A stretch of 64,000 nucleotides of DNA from Mesostigma viride (taxonomy: Eukaryota; Streptophyta; Mesostigmatophyceae; Mesostigmatales; Mesostigmataceae). The position numbers were made by a program, and so were the translations under genes. Within the stretch, counting starts at the first letter, position 1, and the number at the start of each line of letters is the position of its first letter. Below, piece by piece: positions 9,876-19,950 of the stretch. The notes beneath the pieces were generated by a model, which had not been told where the DNA came from, searched no databases, and worked only from the letters and a program-made list of their open reading frames with translations. The stretch spans positions 42,765 to 106,764 of the forward strand of contig RPFO01001239.1 of assembly GCA_009746045.1 (NCBI GenBank), given 5' to 3'.

Positions 9876-12067
9876 CAACTGAGCAGCTGGTGATCCTCAG
9901 GGAGGACATCCACAGGCTCTGCACAGTTGGCAACTATCCACTCATGCCCAGAAGCAACAAAGCCAAGAGTCCATGCCTTAGCCATCTTGGGGCTTTGCAT
10001 CATCTCCACTAGCTTGCGCCAAGGTACAGGACTCGTTCCTGGGATCTGGTACCTCTGCACACCCAACTCACGTGGGTCAAACGTAGTAGGGAGGATCAGC
10101 AGGTCCCCAGCAATGGGCTCCTTTGTATCAGGACCCTCTGCCTCTAGACCCCTCACAGCCCTTACAGCCACACTAAGACCCTGGGAGTAGCGATATCTCT
10201 GCAAGGGAAGGCGGCCCTGCCCTTCTAATGCTAGCTCCTCAGAGGATATCCTCACCCCTGGTAAGCACAAGAAGTTCTGACCTAGAATGGCAGGCCCCTG
10301 ATACCCTTCAACCACACTGAACGTGGTGGGCACCCCCAGGATAGGCACACTCACTTCTCCCAAGATCTTCATGGACACATTCCCAGAGAAATCAGACACA
10401 GCTAGGCAGCTAGGGGATGACCACTGCAAGCCTGCAGCATCCTCTACCCTTAGAATGGACACCTGTGAGTTGGTATCCACTTCTAGTGCTGGTGCCCCAC
10501 ATGACCCCCATCCCGTGAGCTTAGATACCTTGGGATCACGCTTGCTGTTCTGCAGAGCTCGAATGATGTCCGCCATAAGCAGCCCCCTGGACTGTGGTGC
10601 AGCCCTGGCCACCTCTGGCCTTGTGACAGACGTCTCAGCAGACTCCTGCTCACCCTCATCCATCCAGGACAGACCATAATCCAAGCATGGTGGGTTAGCA
10701 TCTGCTGCCTGGCTCTCATCCTGCTCATCTCCCTCCAAGGGAGGATCAGGGCCGTCTTCAGGCCAGATTGCAGTTGGCCTTCTCTCCTTGACGTGAGCCC
10801 AGGATAGCCTGTACACGTGCTTGGGATTACTCTCCAAAGCCACCAGACAAGAATGGTTAGCTTCCTCAACATGGGTTACCTGCCCATCTTGCCACTTGCC
10901 ACGCTTGCCTGGTAATGACGGTTCCTTCCACATCCTGACCCTCAGTCCCACCTGGGGCCTCAGCATTTTCCAACCCTTGTCCTTACGCCTCAATCTGGAA
11001 AACACCCTGTCTGCCTTCTTCAGGCAGGCTGCCACCACGTCCTGTGATAGCATACCAAACTGCAATGCCAGGGGAGAGACTGCCACACCATCATAGTAAT
11101 AGGTTACCCTGTGGTTAAGCTGCTCCTCAATCCCCTTACACCAAGCTGCTTTCTCTAGAGCTGATGCCACAACAGGCACACTCCTAGCTGCTAGCACCAC
11201 TGTTTTTACTTCACGTATAGATCTCTCTACAGCTCCCTGCTGCCCATGGCATTCCCTAGGGACCACTACCAACTTACAAGGAAGCTGGTCAGCCAGCTTG
11301 ATCAAGCAGTCAAACTGCAAGTCAGCTTGCACCTTGGTGTACACCCCAAAGCCTGGCAACAAAGACTGGAGACCCATCAACAGCTGATGCTCCTGCATTC
11401 CAGGAAGAATGGTCAGCAACCTATATCTGCTAAACCTATCCACCCCCACCAACAGATACATGCCCCTGATGTGTTGGATGTCCACCTGGATATCCCCCCG
11501 CTCTCTAGCAGGTTCTCTGGCATGGGACTGTGGGAGGCGAACAGCATTCTCCTGACAGACACAATTCTGAGCAGCTGCACTGCAGGCCTCTAGCAAAGGC
11601 TCCTTGCCAATCTTCCAAGCAAACATCTCTGCCTGCTTAGAGTGGCCAAAGATATGGTGTAGAGTGTTTCCAGCCTGAGCATAGCTCAACCCCCTGTCAG
11701 CCTGGCTGCACAGAGAGGAACGTGACAAAGACTGTGTGCTTGGGATAGCACGACCCACCTGCTGTTCTCTTGCTCCAGGGACCTCCTCCAAGGTAGCTCG
11801 GCTCCCAGAGCCAGCCCCGGTTCCCACAGAAGCTGCAGGTCCTTCCAGTCTGGCGGCTTGACTCCCAGAGTCAACCCCAACAACTGGAGACCCTGCACCT
11901 GCCACAGGCACAGGGAATTCCACTGCTGCAGCAGCGTTATTGCAATCATTGAGTGGAAGCACCTCATCATTCCCAACCCCTTGCTGCTGCACAAGAGGGA
12001 CACCCCCATTACTATGTACAACTGTTCGTCCCACTAGGGGTGATTGACTATTTACAGGGGACAACAT
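9875..12067 (-). CDS. Copia integrase with downstream protease-like domain
   Basis: 730-residue frame starting at ATG 12067, seven bases after the gag stop. The N-terminal 120 residues are low complexity. The HHCC zinc motif follows (LHHIFGHSKQAEM ... CSAAAQNCVC), then a DDE core: Asp in IQVDIQHI, Asp in VQADLQFD, Glu in HGQQGAVERSIREVK. After the integrase C-terminus a stretch resembles a retropepsin: ALEVDTNSQVS as the active-site loop (DTN where DTG/DSG is usual) and, about 60 residues later, AILGQNFL like the conserved ILGxDFL. Standard copia order is protease before integrase. A lone DSGS at about residue 70 (VVGVDSGSQAARL) has no protease fold behind it. Confidence 0.8.
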   Translation of the reverse strand: MLSPVNSQSPLVGRTVVHSNGGVPLVQQQGVGNDEVLPLNDCNNAAAAVEFPVPVAGAGSPVVGVDSGSQAARLEGPAASVGTGAGSGSRATLEEVPGAREQQVGRAIPSTQSLSRSSLCSQADRGLSYAQAGNTLHHIFGHSKQAEMFAWKIGKEPLLEACSAAAQNCVCQENAVRLPQSHAREPARERGDIQVDIQHIRGMYLLVGVDRFSRYRLLTILPGMQEHQLLMGLQSLLPGFGVYTKVQADLQFDCLIKLADQLPCKLVVVPRECHGQQGAVERSIREVKTVVLAARSVPVVASALEKAAWCKGIEEQLNHRVTYYYDGVAVSPLALQFGMLSQDVVAACLKKADRVFSRLRRKDKGWKMLRPQVGLRVRMWKEPSLPGKRGKWQDGQVTHVEEANHSCLVALESNPKHVYRLSWAHVKERRPTAIWPEDGPDPPLEGDEQDESQAADANPPCLDYGLSWMDEGEQESAETSVTRPEVARAAPQSRGLLMADIIRALQNSKRDPKVSKLTGWGSCGAPALEVDTNSQVSILRVEDAAGLQWSSPSCLAVSDFSGNVSMKILGEVSVPILGVPTTFSVVEGYQGPAILGQNFLCLPGVRISSEELALEGQGRLPLQRYRYSQGLSVAVRAVRGLEAEGPDTKEPIAGDLLILPTTFDPRELGVQRYQIPGTSPVPWRKLVEMMQSPKMAKAWTLGFVASGHEWIVANCAEPVDVLPEDHQLLS

Positions 12068-12073
12068 CTCAAG

Positions 12074-12862
12074 TCATGGCTTACCCACCTGGCCAGAGCC
12101 TGCTCCAGCAGACTTGGCCTGGTCTGGGCAGTCACGTCGCCAATGACCCGTCCTGCCACATCCAAAGCATTTGTCATCCTTCCCAGCAGCAGCCTTCTTC
12201 AGGCCACCCTGGTTCTGGCTGCTCTGACTGGCCTGGGTGCCCTGGCCCTGGCTCTTGCCTTGCCCTTGGCCACCCTTGTTCTGCTGACCACCCTGGTGAC
12301 CACCAGCCTGCTGCTGACCCTTGCCTTTGGATCCCTGCTGCTGGCCCTTGCCACCCTGGTTACCATTCTGCCTGCGCCTGTTAGCCCTCTGACGCCTACT
12401 AGGTCTGGTTTCTCCCTGAGCACCCTGCCCAGGGGCGTCACCATGGACCTGATGAGCGGAGGCTGAAGGGGCACCAGTCACCTGGATTGCCTTGCAAGCA
12501 GCATTGTCAGATGGACGGATATTGAAAATAACCTTTTGCAAGGCTGGCCACGTCCCATCTGTCTGATCAGCAAACATCCTAGCTGCATTTCTCCCATCCA
12601 CACTCAGCCCCATGCGATCCAGGAAGTAATCTGCCACTGCTCTATCAGTCAGATTGAAGCCATGCTTGGCCCCCTTCTCCCTGATGCGTGTGAGCCGCTG
12701 CAGCTCCTCAGCTATTGTGCCCTTGATCTCAAAGGTATCATAGCTGAGCTTATAGTGATTAGTGAGGTTGAGTACCTTATCAGAAAACTCCTGACGTAGG
12801 CCCTCTAGGAACTGAGACCAAGTCAGCTTGTCCTTGACAGCCTGCCTAGCCTTGTCCCTCAC
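12074..12862 (-). CDS. Copia gag, C-terminal part with zinc knuckle
   Basis: 262-residue frame. The N-terminal half is helical and gag-like (TWSQFLEGLRQEFSDKVL, TIAEELQRLTRIREKGAKH). The middle is a Gln/Gly/Lys-rich RNA-binding-type stretch, and the end has a CCHC knuckle CFGCGRTGHWRRDC. It stops at TGA 12076-12074, just before the integrase ATG. The upstream continuation is in another frame (to 12859). Confidence 0.85.
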   Translation of the reverse strand: MRDKARQAVKDKLTWSQFLEGLRQEFSDKVLNLTNHYKLSYDTFEIKGTIAEELQRLTRIREKGAKHGFNLTDRAVADYFLDRMGLSVDGRNAARMFADQTDGTWPALQKVIFNIRPSDNAACKAIQVTGAPSASAHQVHGDAPGQGAQGETRPSRRQRANRRRQNGNQGGKGQQQGSKGKGQQQAGGHQGGQQNKGGQGQGKSQGQGTQASQSSQNQGGLKKAAAGKDDKCFGCGRTGHWRRDCPDQAKSAGAGSGQVGKP

Positions 12863-13146
12863 CGCTCACTTGAATCCCTATTAGTCGTGGATGTGTGGAA
12901 TACCTGCACAAGGTTGACAGTGGGATCTACAGAGCATGAAACTAGCTCCATATCCTCCAACCACTTGTCTAGCTCTTCCTGTCCCACAGGAGGCTTGAGA
13001 GGCTTCTGGCCATTCATCACAGCCACAGCACTCATATGAGGTCTAGTCCCAGGCAAAGCACGAGGGTCACTGCCAATGACAGCAGCTCCTACTGGTGCTA
13101 ATGGCGCAGGAACATAGCTGCAGGAACACCAGACGCAGGCACACAT
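12859..13146 (-). CDS. Copia gag, middle segment
   Basis: Frame with GQEELDKWLEDMELVS and VDPTVNLVQVFHTST, the usual start of a gag matrix/capsid-like region, ending only four bases past the start of the next gag frame. Probably continuous with 12862-12074 through a one-base frame change. Confidence 0.6.
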   Translation of the reverse strand: MCACVWCSCSYVPAPLAPVGAAVIGSDPRALPGTRPHMSAVAVMNGQKPLKPPVGQEELDKWLEDMELVSCSVDPTVNLVQVFHTSTTNRDSSER

Positions 13147-13474
13147 GGTCTCTTACCAGGTGCTTGACGTTCAGCATCATTCTGGCCCTCCCCCGTCAGC
13201 ACCACGCCGTCGGTTGGCCACCCTGCACGCTCCTCCCCTTGTGCCACCTCTTTCCTCTTCCGGTTGGACGCCCTCCTGCCATTGACGCCCTCTGCCGTTG
13301 GGATTGCCTGTCCCTCTGGCACGACGTTGGCGGGGCCTCCCGTGTCTGCCCTTGCCTCACCCCCGCCATCCCCCGCTCCCGCCCCGCTCCCGCTGCCGCC
13401 CCGCGCGTGTTACGAAGCATTATAGAATACCACAGAAAACACACGCAGATATGGCTGCTGGAACCCACTCAGGC

Positions 13475-14609
13475 TCACGCACTTACTCCAGACGAGGCCG
13501 CCTCCTGGCTTGCACTCGCCTGCCCCTCCTCACGGTCTGGACGCTGCTCAACACCCTCAGCAACCGATGTGGCTGCTGCTGCCTCTGCGACAATCTGGAG
13601 GTCTGGGTTAAACTCTCCCAGCACGCAGGTCACAGGTCGCCCGTCTTCCTTGCGTTCGACTGGATGTTGTGTCTCACCTGGGTTGCGATGCCAAGCAAGA
13701 TCGCGTACCCACCGCTTACCGCCGCCGACAAGCTCGTTCTGCTCGCCTCGGCCGTAACGATCGTACTCGTGAGTCACCTCACGAGGGATATGCAGATCAG
13801 CTCTCTGCCTTCCTCGTAGGTCTCGGTAGTGCCGTCGCCCTCGTTTATCTGCTGGGCTGAGCGCTTGACGGAGCCCTCTGGCTTGTCAGTCCACTCAAAA
13901 TGGACGTCTTCAGGCGTCTTCTCGACCCCCGTGACAATCTCCACCTCCGGACCCCACGCAGTGGTGGTTTCCGGCCTCGGTGTATCAAGCCTTGAGTAAC
14001 CCCGAAAGGCTGCGTGGTAATATAGAACCTGTCTGCGTACCCTCTCGACTCTTGCAAAAGGACAGCAACAAGATTCTCAATGGTTTGGGCAAATACCTCC
14101 GCCGTGCTCCAAGGATTCACCGTCTCCCGAGCACGCGCGTTCCGGATGATGTCGGCGTCTGGTACCCCCTCTCCTAGCACTGCTGTCGCCACCCAGTGGT
14201 TAAACAGTCGGGTGCTGCCGAGCGCTGTTGCCACAATCTGGCTAAGCGCCTCCCTGGCTAGGTCGAGACCGGCTAGCGTGATATGGGCGCCCTGATAAGC
14301 GACCTCCACACGATTAGCAGTTTCAGCTAGCGCGTCACGAATGCGCACCAACTCTTCCACCGCCACTCGCCCCGTCTCACCTGGAGAAATCACGACGCGA
14401 GCCCGTTGTATAATCGGGTCCGCCGCCGCTGGCCTGCTGCCTCCCCCACTCACCGCCACCCACCCCTCTTCTGCCAAGTGCCTCGCTACGTAGGCCGCTT
14501 GCACGAATGTTGGAGCGTTTGCTTGGTTACGGTAGGGGAAAAACGCTTGCGCGTCTCTCTGCTCGTTCGCCTCACCAGCACCGTGGCTGCTTGACGATGA
14601 ACCAGACAT
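13475..14609 (-). CDS. Copia 5'-most ORF (gag-like, frameshifted)
   Basis: Starts at ATG 14609 (MSGSSSSSHGAG), 24 bases inside the 5' LTR. The first 190 residues are open and helical (VEELVRIRDALAETANRVE, LDLAREALSQIVATAL). Frame changes at about 13995 (a GGGG run) and about 13885 (GGG) move the reading through LDTPRPETTTAWG and then LHIPREVTHEYDRYGRGEQN, ending near 13475. One added G at each run makes it continuous. No known domain was recognised; its position suggests a gag or gag-leader protein. The region 13147-13474 continues in another frame, Ala/Arg/Gly-rich, without motifs. Confidence 0.55.
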
Positions 14610-14632
14610 GAAAGCGTGGAAGCAATAGTACG

Positions 14633-15285
14633 ATTTGCGCAGCAACTCGTCAGCAGAGCTTGTGAGCTCCTGGTCCTTGCCGGCTGGAATGACCCTAGGC
14701 TGCTGGCTAGCAACCTTTATCCTCACACCAGGCCTACGACCCTCGATAGGCTCGCCACTCGTCGTGACGACCAAGGTTCGTGTGTGAAGACGCTCGTTGC
14801 CTCGTTGAGCCTCGAGCTATATGCAACCTCGTTCCATCCTTGTTCCTCGGTCATGAGCAACGCTGGGCAACGCTACATTGCCAGAGCCTCGTATCGCTGC
14901 CTGCATCCTTGTTGCAGGCAGCATACAGGAATCTCTGGCTATCCTGTGTCTAGGACAGCACAGGACCTGCCACAGTCCTGCAAGGACTTACATCCTTGCA
15001 GACCTGCTGGCTGGTTACTGGCTTCTACTAGCCACAGTACCGTTGAGCCCTCAGTACACTGTGTCCCAGTCACGTGAGAGTACAGGCTAAGCCTGTGCAG
15101 GCACGGCCTGCCACGTGTCCTGTCCACTATGCCCTGAGTGTGCCCCGCCCTCGCCCACCGGTCGGCAGTACTTCGGGACTTGATAACTTTCTAGTCCCTT
15201 GTCTGTTCTAGGCGGTTGACACGGCGTTGGAAAGGTCTCCTCAACCTGCATCCATCTAGCACATTGGTGCCCCAATATGCTAACT
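14633..15285 (-). repeat. 5' LTR of copia-like element
   Basis: Nearly identical to 6893-7546. Followed by the second GGGAC at 15286-15290. Confidence 0.9.
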
Positions 15286-15290
15286 GGGAC
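15286..15290. repeat. Target-site duplication GGGAC, right
   Basis: Second copy of the five bases at 6888-6892. Confidence 0.8.
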
Positions 15291-17928
15291 TGGGAGGGGC
15301 TGTTTGGCGTGCCGCCCCCGCGCACGGCCCGGCTGTCGGGGGAGGTCAACTTCGAGCGGGTGGCCGCCGATGTCATCCGCCTCGTCCGCGAGGGGCAGCT
15401 CAGCCGGGCCATGACCCGCTTGGAAATGGCCAAGCTGGCCCCCGCCAATGCGGCTACCCTGGCGGCCTTGGAGGCTCTTCACCCTGCGGAGCCCGGATTC
15501 CAGCTGCCCGTGCCGGACCCCCTGCCGGCCCCCCTCCGGCTGGACCGCGACTGCTTCCTGGAGGTGATGCGTGCGGTCCCGCGGGCTTCCTCTACCGGGC
15601 CGTCGGGCTGGCGCTACGAGCACTTGGAGGTCCTGGTGGGGCATGGGGGCGAGGACATTCTCTTTGACACCCTCATTGACCTGGCGGCTGGTCGCGTTCC
15701 TCCCGCTGCGCGCGAGTGGTTAGCGGGCGCTCGCCTCCTCGCTCTGCTCAAGGGTGTCTTGCCCCCCCCGAGGGCAAGGTGCGCCCGATCGCCTGCGGTG
15801 AGGTGCTCCGCAAGCTCGTGGGCAAAGTGATCTGCCGCCAAAAGGCGCCCGAGCTCCGTGCCTTTTTCTGCCCGCCCCTCGCAGCGGGTGAGACCTCGGT
15901 GGCGGCCCAGCTGGGGGTGACGACTCCAGGCGGGGCGGATATCCTCATCCATTCGGTGCAGGCCTACCTCGAGGCCCACCCCACCCACGCTGTCGTCAAG
16001 GTCGACTGCCACAACGCGTTCAACAGTCTGTCCCGCGCCAGCATGTTTGCGGCCGTCATGGAGTCCTTCGAGGACTTGTACGCTTGGACAGCCGTGTGCT
16101 ACGGCCAGCCCGGCCAACTGGTTCACATCATGGAGGACGGCACTCGCGGCGGCCTGCTGTCGCGGTCGGGCACCCAGCAAGGGGACCCCCTGGGACCCCT
16201 GTACTTTGCCGCCCCCTCCAGGGTTGCCTCCAAGCGGTCCATGCTGCCCACCCGGCGGTCGCTATTCAGGCCTACTTGGATGATATCTACCTTCTGGGCC
16301 CTGTGCCGGACACCACCGCGGCTCGGCTGGCACTGCAGACCGCGGTGGCCGACATCAACCTCCAGTTGACCCTGGCCAAGTGCGCGGTGTACTCGCCCCA
16401 AGGTGATTGCTCCGGCTTTCCGCCCCAGCTCTTGGGCCGGGACGAGCGCATCCATGGGTTGGATGTCCTCGGCGTTCCGGTTGGCGACCCCGCGTTTGTC
16501 ATCCATGCTCTGCGGGCCGCCCTCGAGGCACGCACTGAGGTACTGCCCTTGATTGCGCGCCTTAATGATTCGCAGACCAAGGGTCTGCTTCTGTGGTTTT
16601 GCGCTCACCCTCGCGTCGTTCACTGGCTCCGGGGCGCTCTTCCGGCTCAGGTCCGGCTGGCCACCGAGGGCCACGACGAACGCATCCAGTCGGCCTTGGC
16701 GCAGCTGGTCCCGGGCCCCGACCTCCCGCCACATGCTATTCGCATTGCCTCCCTGCCTGCACGGATGGGTGGCTGCGGTCTGACTCGTGCCGCCCGGCTG
16801 GCCCCAGCAGCATTTTTGGGCTCCGTCGCTCAGTCGTGGGCGGAAAGCTGCCGGCTCCTGCCCCTTTTGGCAACAGCAGCGCCTGACCTCCTGGACCCCA
16901 GCAGCCCTTTGCCCTTCGTCACCGCCATCCAGGAGGCCTATGCTGAGATCCAGCAGGCCTGTTCTCCCGTCCGTGCCACTCAGGCGGTACAGCGCCACCT
17001 CCCTCGCGGCACTCCCTCGGTCGCCTCCGTTCAATCTCCCGCCGCATTCCCTGCTCGCGTCATCGATAAACACCAGAAAACCTACGCGGGTATTCTGCAC
17101 ACGGCTGATTGGATTGCTCTTTTCGCGGACCTCAACGCCCAGGGACGTGCGTGGCTGTTCTCGCTTTCCTTGCGGAGTGTGGGCTCGGCGTACCTTCGTG
17201 CTCTTCCCATGGCCCCCCCATTCGCCTTGGCTCCCAGCCACTACTCGGTGGCGCTCCGGCACCAGCTATTTGCCCCGCAGCCTCTTGTTCCGGCCGGGCG
17301 GCCTTGTGGTAGCTGTGGGCAGCCGCTGGATCCCACGGGGACTCACTACCTTGCCTGCATGGGGGGCCAACAACAGAATCAGAATTGGTATTTGTATTTG
17401 CACACTGTCCTCCTGACGGTGGTGCTCGCCATGATCCGGTCGGTTTTCCCCCACGCGAACATCCGGTCCGAGGATGCGGATGGCGCTGCCTTCTATTCCC
17501 CCAACCACCGGCCTGACATCGTGGTGCTGGACTTTGAGGGGGGTGGCCGGCATCTGCTTATTGACGTTTCGGTGGCGCGGCCCTTGGCTCTTAGCCACGT
17601 GGCTGGGGCCTCCCTCACGGCAGGTTACACGGCGGACCGGGCGGAGCGGGCCAAGCTCCTGGCCTACGGCGACGTCGGGCACCATCGTGTGGTGCCCTTT
17701 GTCCTGGAGGAGTTTGGGGCCATGGGGCCCCTGACCTCCGCCTTCTTCAAGGAGTGTTGCCCGCTCCGGGAGGACCGGCTGGACCTGGAGGGCCAGCGGG
17801 CCCCATGGTCGGCGCGGACCTGGACGTCATATTGGCGTCAGCGCTTGTCGGTGGCGCTGACTCGGGCCATGGCTGACATCATGCTCCGCCGTACGCGGGC
17901 TGATTTTGCGGTGCAGCAGGGCTATTAG
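15291..17928 (+). CDS. Retroelement reverse transcriptase with CCHC and restriction-like endonuclease
   Basis: Resumes the ORF cut at 6892. Three successive frames (to ~15768, ~15768-16212, ~16212-17928) are joined by single-base changes in a C8 run (15761-15768) and a C5 run (near 16207-16212). Reverse transcriptase landmarks are SSTGPSGWRYEHLE, EGKVRPIACGEVLRKLVGK, VKVDCHNAFNSLSR (first Asp), GTQQGDPLGPLYFA and AYLDDIYLLG (catalytic Asp pair). The C-terminal third has a knuckle CGSCGQPL...THYLAC (CCHC) and then RPDIVVLDFEGG...LLIDVSVARP, the PD-(D/E)xK-like signature of the R2-type endonuclease. The stop is TAG 17926-17928. The enzyme nicks target DNA and reverse-transcribes the element RNA in place. 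Confidence 0.9.
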
Positions 17929-18210
17929 GTTCCTCCCGTTAGGCGTTTCCATTGGTCTTATCGTAGTATAGAGCTTTGACATGGCTCTGTATATAGGTTT
18001 ATAGCTGGGCGTTTGCTTTGGTTTGAGTGATTTCACTCTGCTGTAAGTAATTATATTTTTAATATATATATGTTAAAAATAGAATTACTCACAGCAGAGT
18101 GAAATCACTCAAACCAAAGCAAACACCCAGCTATAAACCTATCTATATACAGAGCCATGTCAAAGCTCTATACTACGATAAGACCAATGGAAACTCCTAA
18201 CGGGAGGAAC
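17929..18210. repeat. Palindromic 3'-tail junction of two non-LTR copies
   Basis: 17929-~18060 and ~18060-18210 are inverted copies of the element's 3' UTR (share TTTGAGTGATTTCACTCTGC, the 3' end of both). They meet at an AT-rich centre where TATTTTTAATATATATATG faces its own complement. Such a long perfect-looking palindrome would form a cruciform or be unstable in cloning. Confidence 0.85.
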
Positions 18211-19245
18211 CTAATAGCCCTGCTGCACCGCAAAATCAGCCCGCGTACGGCTGAGCATGATGTCAGCCATGGCCCGAGTCAGCGCCACCGACAAGCGCTG
18301 ACGCCAATATGACGTCCAGGTCCGCGCCGACCATGGGGCCCGCTGGCCCTCCAGGTCCAGCCGGTCCTCCCGGAGCCGGCAACACTCCTTGAAGAAGGCG
18401 GAGGTCAGGGGCCCCATGGCTCCAAACTCCTCCAGGACAAAGGGCACCACACGATGGTGCCCGACGTCGCCGTAGGCCAGGAGCTTGGCCCGCTCCGCCC
18501 GGTCCGCCGTGTAACCTGCCGTGAGGGAGGCCCCAGCCACGTGGCTAAGAGCCAAGGGCCGCGCCACCGAAACGTCAATAAGCAGATGCCGGCCACCCCC
18601 TCAAAGTCCAGCACCACGATGTCAGGCCGGTGGTTGGGGGAATAGAAGGCAGCGCCATCCGCATCCTCGGACCGGATGTTCGCGTGGGGGAAAACCGACC
18701 AAACCATGTCGAGCACCACCGTCAGGAGGACAGTGTGCAAATGCAAATACCAATTCTGATTCTGTTGTTGGCCCCCCATGCAGGCAAGGTAGTGAGTCCC
18801 CGTGGGATCCAGCGGCTGCCCACAGCTACCACAAGGCCGCCCGGCCGGAACAAGAGGCTGCGGGGCAAATAGCTGGTGCATGCCGGAGCGCCACCGAGTA
18901 GTGGCTGGGAGCTAAGGCGAATGGGGGGGCCATGGGAAGAGCACGAAGGTACGCCGAGCCCACACTCCGCAATGAAAGCGAGAACAGCCACGCACGTCCC
19001 TGGGCGTTGAGGTCCACGAAAAGAGCCATCCAATCAGCCGTGTGCAGAATACCCGAGTAGTTTTTCTGGTGTTTATCGATGACGCGAGCAGGGAATGTGG
19101 CGGGAGATTGAACGGAGGCGACCTAGGGAGTGCCGCAAGGGAGGCGGCGCTGTACCGCCTGAGCGGCACGGACGGGAGAATAGGCCTGCTGGATCTCAGC
19201 ATAGGCCTCCTGGCTGGATGACCGTGACGAAGGGCAAAGGGCTGC
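18075..19245 (-). pseudogene. 5'-truncated, inverted copy of the REL retroelement
   Basis: The reverse strand reads the last ~330 codons of the reverse transcriptase/endonuclease plus the 3' UTR, with the stop at 18213-18211. Homology to the first copy ends inside the codons for PLPFVT at about 19245, a normal 5' truncation point. It has a four-base TGCA-type insertion at about 18879 (GGCATGCACCAG versus GGCACCAG) and one G fewer in the run near 18598, so two frame changes relative to the other copy. The endonuclease RPDIVVLDFEG block is retained. Confidence 0.85.
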
Positions 19246-19950
19246 AATATGTAAGGATATGGTTGCAATGCAGCAATGTGTGAATATGGTTGGAAACGGA
19301 GCTTTGTTAAATTGTATAGGCTTACAGCACTCGTGCACGTGAGTGCTTGTACACGAGTTTGCCAAGTCAAGGCAACACACGTGAGGCGGGCTCGCAAGAG
19401 ATCTGCCCAAATGGCACTGGTCTATTCTTTATATACTTGTGCACTGTGCTTGCTAGTCCTGAGCAGCCCAGAAGGCCTGCTCAGTAATAACACTCCCGGT
19501 ACAGTATTCACTACCTGTACAGCGCCCAGTTCCTATACAGTAGGTCTGCCATACAGGCACAGTGACCACAGAGCACAGTCCACAGTGACTATTGCATCTG
19601 CACCTAGAAGTCCAGGACTAAGTCTGCGGTACCAACAGACCACAGGTTAAGGTTCCTATTTCCTGCGTACGACGTATTAATCCAATACCGTCGTAGGTTC
19701 AGCACCTAATTCCTGTCAGCCCAGGAATTACTGTCGACCCCATATGTCGTCGGCAAATATTCACGTCCGACTTAGACGAACAGCCGGCTCGCACTCGCGC
19801 GCGACCGGGAAGTCGGAACGCCATAACTTTCTTGATACTTGTCGGAATGAACTCGTTCCGGTGCCGCTGGAATCGCAGAAATATGCCGAATCAGGTACAC
19901 GCCAATGCGCTTGGCGTTAACTGGAGGCCAACCTGGGCAGGTTGGAGGAA
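19246..19950 (+). promoter_or_regulatory. Possible leader/LTR of a gag-bearing element
   Basis: Non-coding stretch between the truncated retroelement and a gag ORF, with a TATA-like TCTTTATATACTTGTG at 19426-19441 and many short direct repeats (CCTGTACAG, AGTCC). It may be the 5' LTR and leader of the gag element, but no second LTR copy is in the window. Confidence 0.3.

Larger units (their letters stand above)
6893..15285 (-). mobile_element. Copia-like LTR retrotransposon (nested)
   Basis: About 8.4 kb, with LTRs of 654 and 653 bp differing by roughly three positions, so the insertion is young. Coding is on the minus strand, so the right LTR is the 5' LTR. The order from 14609 downward is gag-like ORFs, CCHC zinc knuckle, integrase, an aspartic-protease-like region, copia-type reverse transcriptase and RNase H. 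It is inserted in the reverse transcriptase ORF of the non-LTR element with a GGGAC duplication. LTR ends are AGTTAG...GCAAAT on the coding strand, not the usual TG...CA. Confidence 0.9.
4258..18060 (+). mobile_element. Non-LTR retrotransposon (REL-type), split by a copia insertion
   Basis: The element occupies 4258-6892 and 15291-~18060, with 6893-15290 being the nested copia element plus its target duplication. Domain order along the plus strand is PHD finger, central region, RING-H2, two C2H2-like fingers, reverse transcriptase, CCHC knuckle, restriction-like endonuclease, 3' UTR ending in an A/T-rich tail. REL-type enzymes as in R2, NeSL and relatives cut the target and prime reverse transcription there. 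Frame changes in the ORFs mostly fall in C or G runs. The 5' edge is set where the 170-bp array stops; the true 5' end could include that array. Confidence 0.75.

Noticed and set aside
11830-11910. DSGS motif near the N-terminus of the integrase ORF as the copia protease
   Set aside because: No protease-like sequence follows within 100 residues; the DTN/ILGQNF pair downstream is the better candidate.
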